NCBI GenBank assembly: GCA_903813345.2
Contig: CAIIXF020000004.1
Span: forward strand, 26,973,985-27,037,984
Reading direction: 5' to 3'
Origin: Owenia fusiformis
Taxonomy: Eukaryota; Annelida; Polychaeta; Sabellida; Oweniidae
Length of the DNA stretch: 64,000 nucleotides
The translations under genes and the position numbers were made by a program. Shown piece by piece: positions 11,101 to 23,100 of this stretch (within the stretch, counting starts at the first letter, position 1; the number at the start of each line of letters is the position of its first letter). The notes below the pieces were generated by a model that saw nothing but the letters and a program-made list of their open reading frames with translations, had not been told where the DNA came from and made no database searches.

Positions 11101-14100
11101 AATAACTTGTAGATGCTGTTGGCCAAGAAGACATGTCAGTTGAAGTTGACAGGATATTCAAGGGGAACGATTTTACACTATTTCCCCAAAATGTGCCAGT
11201 CACTGTTTCTTTTATCATATACCCCATAAGTACTCTGTAAACAAAAACAAAATAAGGAGTCTCTTAGACTGCGTTTCTGAACTACCCACGGCACAGAGTA
11301 CACTTACATGGCTTAATTCAGCTGTGTAAACCTTGTCAACCACTTTGTGCCGGCAAGTTGCCTGTGCACTATAGGATTTCAATGGCGTTCAGGACTGCCA
11401 ATAGATGCCTTATTAATTTGCTATATGTAGTGAATTTGAAGTTTTAAAACAGCAATATTTACACACAAACCAAAGGCCAAGATGTGAAGAACAACCTAGT
11501 AGTTATCTGCCATCTATACGAGTCCTGGCTCCCATTACAATAACTCACGGTGCTTTTAAAAGTATTTTGTGAGTGTAAGTAAGCTTGGGTGAGCTATATC
11601 TGAAAACATATTACCATGTACATATGCTCAGTGGGGCCTATTGTTCTTTTCTGTGGTACCTGGGGGGAGATTCACTTGCCCCATGGGCAGTTCAAAAACG
11701 CAGCCTGGGGGCAGACAGTCAGTTTCATGTACTTTATTGATTTACAAGACACATACCTTTCAACAAGCAGTTCTCCTTCTTCCTAAAGATATAACATTGT
11801 TGTTCTTTTTTGTGGTACCTTGGGGGAAATTCACTTGCCCCATGGGCAGTTCAAAAATGCAGCCTGGGGGCAGACAAAGTTACATATACTTTATTGGTTT
11901 ACAAGACACTTACCTTTCAACAAGCAGTTCTCCTTCTTCCTAAAGATATAACATTGTTGTTCTTTTTTGTGGTACCTTGGGGGAAATTCACTTGCCCCAT
12001 GGGCAGTTCAAAAACGCAGCCTGGGGGCAGACAGTCAGTTACATGTACTTTATTGATTTACAAGACACATACCTTTCAACAAGCAGTTCTCCTTCTTCCT
12101 AAAGATATAACATTGTTGTTCTTTTTTGTGGTACCTTGGGGGAAATTCACTTGCCCCATGGGCAGTTCAAAAACGCAGCCTGGGGGCAGACAGTCAGTTA
12201 CATGTACTTTATTGATTTACAAGACACATACCTTTCAACAAGCAGTTCTCCTTCTTCCTAAAGATATAACATTGTTGTTCTTTTTTGTGGTACCTTGGGG
12301 GAAATTCACTTGCCCCATGGGCAGTTCAAAAACGCAGCCTGGGGGCAGACAGTCAGTTACATGTACTTTATTGATTTACAAGACACATACCTTTCAACAA
12401 GCAGTTCTCCTTCTTCCTAAAGATATAACATTGTTGTTCTTTTTTGTGGTACCTTGGGGGAAATTCACTTGCCCCATGGGCAGTTCAAAAATGCAGCCTG
12501 GGGCAGACAGTCAGTTACATGTGCTTTATTGATTTACAAGACACATACCTTTCAACAAGCAGTTCTCCTTCTTCCTAAAGATATAACATTGTTGTTCTTT
12601 TTTGTGGTACCTTGGGGGAAATTCACTTGCCCCATGGGCAGTTCAAAAACGCAGCCTGGGGGCAGACAGTCAGTTACATGTACTTTATTGATTTACAAGA
12701 CACATACCTTTCAACAAGCAGTTCTCCTTCTTCCTAAAGATATAACATTGTTGTTCTTTTTTGTGGTACCTTGGGGGAAATTCACTTGCCCCATGGGCAG
12801 TTCAAAAACGCAGCCTGGGGGCAGACAGTCAGTTACATGTACTTTATTGATTTACAAGACACATACCTTTCAACAAGCAGTTCTCCTTCTTCCTAAAGAT
12901 ATAACATTGTTGTTCTTTTTTGTGGTACCTTGGGGGAAATTCACTTGCCCCATGGGCAGTTCAAAAATGCAGCCTGGGGGCAGACAAAGTTACATATACT
13001 TTATTGGTTTACAAGACACTTACCTTTCAACAAGCAGTTCTCCTTCTTCGTAAAGATATAACATTGTTGTTCTTTTTTGTGGTACCTTGGGGGAAATTCA
13101 CTTGCCCCGTGGGCAGTTCAAAAACGCAGCCTTTGGGCAGACAGTCAGTTACATGTACTTTATTGATTTACAAGACACTTACCTTTCAACAAGCAGTTCT
13201 CCTTCTTCCTAAAGATATAACATTGTTGTTCTTTTTTGTGGTACCTTGGGGGAAATTCACTTGCCCCATGGGCAGTTCAAAAACGCAGCCTGGGGGCAGA
13301 CAGTCAGTTACATGTACTTTATTGATTTACAAGACACATACCTTTCAACAAGCAGTTCTCCTTCTTCCTAAAGATATAACATTGTTGTTCTTTTTTGTGG
13401 TACCTTGGGGGAAATTCACTTGCCCCATGGGCAGTTCAAAAATGCAGCCTGGGGGCAGACAGTCAGTTACATGTACTTTATTGATTTACAAGACACATAC
13501 CTTTCAACAAGCACTTCTCCTTCTTCCTAAAGATATAACATTGTTGTTCTTTTTTGTGGTACCTTGGGGGAAATTCACTTGCCCCATGGGCAGTTCAAAA
13601 ACGCAGCCTGGGGGCAGACAGTCAGTTACATGTACTTTATTGATTTACAAGACACATACCTTTCAACAAGCACTTCTCCTTCTTCCTAAAGATATAACAT
13701 TGTTGTTCTTTTTTGTGGTACCTTGGGGGAAATTCACTTGCCCCATGGGCAGTTCAAAAATGCAGCCTGGGGGCAGACAAAGTTACATATACTTTATTGG
13801 TTTACAAGACACTTACCTTTCAATAAGCAGTTCTCCTTCTTCCAACTGATATAACATTGTTGTTCTTTTTTGTGGTACCTTGGGGGAAATTCACTTGCCC
13901 CGTGGGCAGTTCAAAAATGCAGCCTGGGATCAGACAGTCAGTTACATGTACTTTATTGATTTACAAGGCACATACCTTTCAACAAGCAGTTCTCCTTCTT
14001 CCAGCTGATCTAACATTTTCATATGCCGCAAAGCTTCCTCCTGAAGAATAAAACAGAATTCTAAAATTTTATTGGTTTAACCATTTAGGCCCTTACTCAA

Positions 14101-17100
14101 AAGAGGTTGGGATGTTCAGGGGGTTCAAGTGAACCTGGCCAAAAATTCTTTCACAATCATGCAGTTTTTCACCATTCTGGACATATTTCAAGTGATTTTG
14201 GGTCATTTTAAAGCCAGAATTGTCAAATGTGACCCCCTTGGAAACTAGAAAGTGAACAAAAGCTGGTAATGGGCCAATTTCTGATACTATAAGAAAATTT
14301 AGTCTTCTTTAGAAAATGTGAATGTATTTTTGAAATGTATAATATTGTGAATTGTGAATGAATGGGTTGCTTAAATAAAATGCTGAGTTTTGAAAATGCT
14401 ATAATTAAATATTCGAGTTTAGTTTTTTAATTGCTATTAGTCATGTTTTTGGTGGTGACATAACAAGAAACATGTGCAAAATTTAGTGTAAAACTTCTAA
14501 GGAAACCCCTCAACTTACAACTAAAAAGATTCACTAGAGGTATTCACTAGACACTGCTGTTCACGAGAGAGGTGTTCACTAAGACAGGTTTTACAGTTTA
14601 TAATCTTGATCTAGATTCAGCCACCATTCAAAGATATGAAAGCAATTTCTGTAGCCCCGTTTTAACTTCAAATTCATATTTATGTGAAAACAGCCTATTT
14701 AAATATTTCAATTGACAATGCATGTTTAACCTTCTAACATATAGAGACTTTATTTATTCTTAAAAAATCTATTGAAAACCCCGACCTGTGGTTTCAAAAC
14801 ACATTGAGGTTGAGAAGCAACGAAGTAAATAGTCTGGAAGGCCGTTTTTAAATAACAATGAATATGCAAAGAATGCCTGCTCAAACCAGTTTTTATGACG
14901 TATTATGAAGAGTTCTAAGAATTAGGCGTTCCTAGATAAATTATATTAACACGTAAGCAGAGAGAGAGAAAGGGGAGAGAGATACTAACTTATTCGTAGG
15001 ATTAAAATAGACCTCAAGGTAAATACAAACTATTTTATTCGATTTTGGTGGATTTAGACTATGGACAGTTTTTATTTTGACAGAGGTTTTAAAACATGCC
15101 ACTATTTTAGACTGACTTGAGGAGAAAGAGTCGAAGGCATTCGAGGCGAATCCTGGAAACCCGGGTTCGGGAAAGCAGGGTTCACTGTATGTTTCCGTTG
15201 ACAACTGTGCGAAACTACATTCATAATTCATACGACAGTGAACAGGAGGTTTACAGTCAGACCCGGGTGCGCCAATCCCTTATTTAAATGTGTGTTTCGC
15301 GGACCAGGGTTTAAGGCCATTCCAAACGAAATAAGTGTTTAATGAGGCCACGAAATATAAAAGTTCGTTTTATTAGAATTTTATACGTGTTATTTTTTGT
15401 CTACCAAGACGTTAAACATATTAGAAAAAGTTATGTATTATGATTGGTCTAAAATGTGCAAAGCTAGAAGACCCCTTATATTCGTTCGTTCTCTATTTTG
15501 ACTAAGATAATATATCAGGACAACGGCTACTAAAGCAAGGAAAAATTGACCAGTAGAGATGAGGAACTTGACATACATTTATTTTTATTCATAAATATAA
15601 ATAATATTTGATTTAAATACAATTATGAACTATAACCATCCTCCAGTGTTGACAATTTCTGTTGTGTCAGTCTGGGCCAAAATCTTACAATATTAAATTA
15701 CAATTGATGAGGAACTCTTCTAATAAAAGCAATTTAATCCAGGTTTGAAAACTCCCGAAAATAACAAGAATGACTTTAATTATGAACCGTTCACATTTTT
15801 GCAAAGGCGGATTTGGATGACGGCAAACCCGGGTTTTGAGGGCGCATCATACAAGGCACTTTATAACCCTATGCGCAAAACATCTCGTTAAAAGTCCGTT
15901 GCAGTTCAGTCAACATATCCATAGTTAAGAGTTAATTACAAGGAACCATTCTAATAAAAACAATGAATATTCTGGTTTGAAAAGCATCGAAAATTATACG
16001 AACGAGTCAAATAATGCACCGTTCGTTTTTTTGCAAAGGCGGGTTTGGATGATGGCAAACCCAGGTTTTGAGGGCGCGACTTATGGCAACGAGTGCTTCT
16101 GGACTTGAGAGACACATGGAAATATCAATGATAACAAAAATGGCTGAAAAAAAAACATAAATCTTTTTTTGGCGATTTTTTGTAACAAAATTACTTCGTA
16201 CAACTAATCTTTACATTGACATGGCGTTTTATAATACAGGACACCTAAAATTATTCATAAAACCACCAAATGATCAAAAGTGAATTTGGCATATTCCAAA
16301 CAGTTTATTTTTTGTGCCATCCTGTAGGTGCTTACGCAAAGAAATTCAATTGATATTAGCAAGATGAAAATCCCTTGAAAAAATATTTTTTACTTTGCCT
16401 CTTGTAATAAATGTTGAAATGAATTACATGTGTTCAAATAATATGACCATAGAACTGTGGCCAAATAAATGCTGTCATGTTTTAAAGCTAAGCTTAAAAC
16501 CTAGGTTACTGCACCAGTTTTAACGTGGCAAAATTTGAGATACACAAACAAAATTGCTTGTGAAAACTATTTCCAAAAGTGTTCCATAGACTCTAATGTA
16601 CTTGGCTAAAGTTTTATTTGAAGATACATTGCCTTATTAAGTGGTGATATAATTCAAGTGGGTGCAAAATTATCATTTTTAAAATCCGTCTGAATCAGAA
16701 TATATTTCAAGGAGAATTATTCAGATAAATTTCAAGCAGTAAGTCTGACACCAGGATCACATACAGATGTTGCATAATCAAAAACTTTGAAACATACTCT
16801 AACAGGATATGCAACATTTGCATACAATTCAATTTAATGAGTTCTGAAACACATAATTTGCAGAGAGTAAGCTGAAAATTGCACCCCATGAATCAAAAAG
16901 CCAACAACATTTTTCAACTTTCTGAGGACTACATGAAAGGTACATGTACAATGGAATTTCACACAAATCTCAGATCTCTTCAATATTTTGTCCAACTTCT
17001 ATGCATTATTGTCAGCCTATAAACTATGTTATACCATAAATGTTAAGTAAATGAAAAAAAAATTGACAATAAAAATGTGGATTTTTATATATTCATTCAG

Positions 17101-20100
17101 AAAGGTAATGGAGTACATTTAGAGTTTTGACCAAAATGGCCAAAGTTAATATATGAACAGTTAAGTATAGACTGAGATGCCTTTAATTGTGGATATTATA
17201 TAAACATATTCCATTATTTTCAGAAATGTTTGAGAGACAACCAAGCCTAGCAAAGAGTGTCAACAGTTTTAATTCTTGAATCACACAAATCCTAACAAGT
17301 GGTATGTATATATATAGATCATTGACATTGTTATGAGTATTAATGTATTAATTTATTCCAAGATATATATAAGAGCTCTTACAGGCCTTGAAAACGAGCT
17401 GTGTACAACCCAATACAAGGATTGTGTTCCTTTTTGCCCGTTATGACTCGTAATTCTCAAGGCTCGTACGAGCTCGTACAGGGCCCAATGTTATTTGCAT
17501 GTGTATACCAACAATTTCATTTTAAAGAGTTCATTGCTTGCAGCCTGTTTTATATACATGTTCTTTTATGTCAAAGTTAAACAATGTTTTAAGGCAGTTA
17601 TATACCTGGCAGTCAGGAAATAATCACCAAAAAGAGTATTCAATATATTTGATGTTCCTTAATTGCATCATATAATTCTGTAGCACATTGAGACAAAAAA
17701 ACATTGTTAGTTAAAAAAGTTGTTAGTAAGAATAATCCATAACACTAATTCAAAGTTATGTATCATATGAATTAAAATACTTTTTTCAAAAGTTATATAT
17801 TTAACAGTTTCTATGACTTACTAATGAGTAAAACACTCATCAAAACACTCAGCAAACCACTGCCCCTATGTTATAAACATAGAGGTTATATTTTATGCAA
17901 ACTATCTCAATTCCACACTCAGTTCAATCCCATAAAGGGAACTATTTTGATTTCAAAATTGGATAAAATCTAGTAATCAACTAAAACCTCAAACATACTT
18001 TAAATATTAGTATTAAAAAAACAATTTGAAAACCTCAAAATGTGGGACAATCAGGGAAATCAGTTTCCAAATGTCATCAGAGGTAATATTTGGGCCTGAA
18101 TTTTGTTAAATTTATGGGATTTTATTTGAAGTTTAAACTAGATGGAAAATGCTCTTCACCTCAAAATATGACTCAAATTAGCTTGACATGTCTTTTCACT
18201 TTTAATCTTAATTAGATAAAGTTTTACCATTTCATATAAGACGGCTTATCAAGGTGATGACCTTGAAAGTTTATTAGTAATAAAAACACATGTGTGAAAA
18301 ACAATAAAGTCTCCCATTTTTTTTATTACCCACCCTGTATACAGGGAGATATGCTGGTTACTCAATTAGTATTATATAAGTACTAAATTAGCACTCTGGC
18401 AAAAGTGCACTCATGAGCATTCATGTCACGAGTGCTAATTAAGTACTCATTCATGATATTAGTACTCATTTAGTGCTGAAAAATCAATTTTATTAGTACT
18501 ATTTCATCGCTCGTGATATGAGTACGCATCTAGTGCTAAAAAATCAATGAAATTACTGCTATTTTATCACTCATCATATGAGTACTCATTTAGTACTAAA
18601 ACATGCAATAAACCAGTACACATGTCATGAGTGCTCTTTTAGTACTAATATTTACGTTAATATGCCATGAGTACTATTTTAGTACTTGGCATATCTCCCT
18701 GTAGTCTACTGTGTATAATTATAAATTTTATATCAATAGGGTGACATAAACGATTGCAACTCTCTGTTTTGTGTTGATTTCCTCATGTCAAGACACTCAA
18801 GAATGCATGATTGAAAATCTGTTTTGTAGATATTAAATTCAAGCAATCAATTCATCAGAATTTAAAAAAAATTCAACATAAAAGTGATTATTCATATATT
18901 TTGATGATCTCAGAGGACTCAAATTAAATTCAGACAGCAATTCCAAATTCCAAAACTGTATTTTGTAAATTGTTTGGACAATTATACCCAAGAAGATGCT
19001 ATGACAGTGCACCTGCACTGTTCTTTCATGACACTCCAATTCAAAGTAAATTCATGAAATTGCAATGATAAATGAAATGAAAGTAGCATTCCAAAATCAG
19101 ACAGTTGTATTTTTGTGCCATCCTGTAGGTGCTTATGTAAAGAAATTGAATTGGTATTGGCAATATGAAAAATCCCTTGAAAAAATTGTGTGTTCTTTAT
19201 TTTATTCTTGCTTCCTGTAATAAATGTTGAAATGAATTGCATGTATTCAAATTATATGAAGGGACTGTGGCCAAATAAATGCTGTCATGTTTGAAAGCTC
19301 AGCTTAAAACTTGGTTGGTGACCAGTTTTAACTGCATATAAAAACCTTGTTCTACAGGTTGACACAAAAATTACCAACCACTAATTTTGAAAAAAAATTC
19401 TCAATAATTGAGGAATCTTTATGTTTTTTTCTATGTGTAGATAAAGTGTTCAGTGGAAGAAAGATTGGTAAGCTTGCATAGCATCAACAACTTGGAAATT
19501 AAGAGATATCTAATTTTTCACTGAGGCATGCTCTGACACAAAATTACTCATAAATGTAATGTCTTTTTTAAAATTTATCTAATAAGCAAGTCAGTTCATC
19601 AAATTTGACAAAACCGTTTAGGATATGACATACTAGTGACAATATGTGTGAAAGCAATCCAGAAATGACTCAAATAATTTCCAAGAGAAATCCCAATCTC
19701 AGAAAATAGTATTTTTGAACATTTTTGATGATTTCACTGCGAGCATACCTGGACGGAAAAAGTGATATCTCTAAATTTCCAAGCTGTTGATGCTATGCAA
19801 GCTTACCAATCTTTCTTTCACTGAACACTCTATCCACTACACATCAAAAATCATGAAAATGCCTTAATTATTGCAATTTAAAATTTATTCCGAAATAAGT
19901 AGGTAGAATTTTTAGCGTCACCCTGTAAGAGTCAATGATGTGATTATATAAGCAATATTCAACAATATGTAGAATGCAATAGATTCACTTCTATTTTAAC
20001 AATAATCATCCTGATTGTATCTTGAATTATCACTTCATTCATTTCAATAATCATGTAGAAGAAATACATACAGGGTGACACAAAAATGCAAATTTCTAAT

Positions 20101-23100
20101 ATTGGAATATCTTTCCCTTTCATGATGGACTTTTGCACCCTGTATGAAAGGGACCGTATGAAAGACAAATGAGTTCAATATAAGATAAGATAAGCAACAC
20201 TTATCACTAAATTACACAATGATATTTTGTTTTGGTAGCCTGCGTTATAACTAATGAATTTTATTCAATCCTATTATCTCCCAACTGAAGAAACTGAATA
20301 TTTGTCATAAGATGTCCCTCACATATTGATTTTATTATTTTCATAGGATTACAAAAAAAACAAAATGGCATATGCTACAACTACCCTAACTGATGTCCAT
20401 AAAGCTGTCTTAAGAGCTTGCCGTGTCAAACTAGAGGAAAGCGTAGATGTTGAGTACATCATGGCGAGATGTATACAGGATGGAGTCATATCACAAAAGT
20501 CAAAAGCAAAAATTCTATCCAAGCATACACGACATGATCAATGCAGTGCATTTTTGGATATTCTTGAAACCCGTGATGCCAAGGCTTATGACGATTTTGT
20601 ATCATCCCTTCAGGAAGACTATCCATTTTTGAAAAACCTACTTGAAAAGGAACTGCGTTCTCAATCATTACTGTATGCAACAATGAGTCTAACTATTGCC
20701 AATGAGACAATTCCCAACAAACTACAACCTAGTGAAGAACAATCAACCAGAACATCTGTCAGAAATGTACATTCATTAGTACTTCAGCTTCAATCTAGTC
20801 TTGGTATTTCATCAGATTCTGTAGATACAACTCACCCTTCCAGTCTACTCAACCAATTCAAAGATCTTAATCTATCCAAGCCTAATCTCACACTAAAACA
20901 AACTAAGATTGAGGTACCAGATTTCTGTTGGGGAATGTGTTTGAGTCCATTGGGAGAGATAGTTGTATGCAATTATGAGCAAGGTATCATGGTATATAAT
21001 CCTGATTTAACCCTAAAATTACAGTTTACAGTAGACAAGCGATGGTCACATGATGTAGCATGCTTCCCTACAGGAGAAATAATTGTAAGTTCCAGGACTA
21101 ACGATTGTGTTAAAGTATACAATAGCAATGGTGATTACCAATCTGATATTTGTAAGCAGGTAAAAAACCCATCGGGTTTAGCATACAACAACAACCTGGG
21201 ATTAATAGTAATTGGTGGGGCACCTAACACTATCAATATATGTACAAACAAAGGAGAGATCAAACATACAATCACAAATGAATCATTCGAAAACCTGTAT
21301 AGAGTTCATGTAAACCCTTATGATCTCACTATTCTAGTATCTGACATCGCCACTGATACTCTGCACTGTTTCACCAAAGATGGTGGTGAAGTGTTCAAGT
21401 ATACTGGCCATGGAGATGACAAACTCAATGAACCCAGGGGTATCTTTGTGACAAAACAGCACATACTTTTAGTAGATACTCTTAATCATAGAGTGATATT
21501 ACTCAACCACCAGGGTGGTTACATTAAGACTTTATTTACAAAGGAGCAGCATGGTTTACATTGGCCTGGTTATGTCCTGGTAGACAGTACAGGAAACATC
21601 TTGGTTTGGGAGAGCGGTTCAGGGAAAACTCACCTCCATGTTTTCAAATTCAGTGAATAATTCAAACATTTAGACAGTATATATAGAACAAACTGATGGG
21701 GAGAGTGCTGCATTTGATAATAGTCTACATGTTTTCAAAACCAGTGAATAATTAAATCAATTAGACAGAACAGGGAACATTCTTGTAGCATAAAGTGGTT
21801 CATATGGAAATAAGTTTGACTTGTCAAAATCAATGCAGCCTAATCTGATCAACAATCAATAATATCATGTGTGAATTGAACATGTATGATATATCACATC
21901 AGCTCATCCTGGTACTATTCTAGTATACTGAACCAATCTGTTCTGAGAACAACTCCTCCCTATATCTTGGGGTAAAGGGGGGGGGGGTGTTTGACATGAC
22001 TAATGCCTTTATCCACACTCATACTCTTAACCTGCTTAGATATATTCTGATTGGTAAGCACCTGAGCAGTGTCAGATTATGTTCTGTATTATGTTAATTA
22101 CATGCTCATGTGTGTGAGGTACAATTAAATGCACTACAGATTCAATTGATTATACAGTGAACCCTGTCAAGTGGAGCACCTCTGTAAGAGGAACACTTTT
22201 TAGAGTCCCAAGAACAATTGACTTATGTTAAATGAACCTCTATGAGAGGAACACCTCCTAAGTGGAACAATTTTAAGGAGTACCATAGGTGTTCCACTTA
22301 GACAGGTTTTTCTGTACTTCGAGGTTTAGTCTAGCTTCAAGCCCTTGAGCACCCCCCCCCCCTTTCCAACTACTTGAGTCCACATCTACCACACAATTGG
22401 GTAAAGAAAACAGGGGGGGGGGCAAAGTCTTGAAGCAAGACTATTCTAGGTATTAAAAATTATAAAAAAAACTTTATGTGCAGCTTCTATAAAATGGATT
22501 TTCAAATACCGGATTTTCTCGCATATAAGCCCTGGGCGTATAACTGAAAGAAGGGGTAATTTCGTCTGATATTTTACCTCTTATTTTTCGCCCATTGGCA
22601 TATAAGTGTACTACTTTCGATTTTTGGCACAGTGGGCGTAAAGGTGAGAAGAGCTGATCTTCCTCAAAGACTACAGTACCTACTGTTGTAGTCCTACCGC
22701 GTGTTTTGTAAGAATTATGAAGGAAATGTCACCTACAACCTTGGACTTAATGTTGAAACAAAGTAACAGAACGATCCACCACTGTCACTTACGGCACAGC
22801 GTTGAACTTAATGTTGAAACAAATTAAAGTAACGACAGAACGATCTGCCAGTGACAAAATACTCTTGAATTTATTGAAAAAATCAATAAATAGTCATTTT
22901 TTATAGGCCCATGGGCGTATAAACGTATTACATTCGATTTTTGGCCCATGGGCCTAAATTTAGGGGGGCGTATATGCGAGAAAATCCGGTAACTGATAAA
23001 TAAAATACAGAGAAACAGTTTATATAATACATGTAACTTTGTATAAAAATAATATAATATCGTTAAATGACTTTAATATATATAAAATTACCCCATGGGT

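Noticed and set aside
11641-14051. Plus-strand frames of 100-309 codons with PWGKFTCPMG and LIYKTHTFQQ repeats
   Set aside because: They run antisense through the 158-bp array; frame length follows from the repeat period and no start, domain or splice signals support them.
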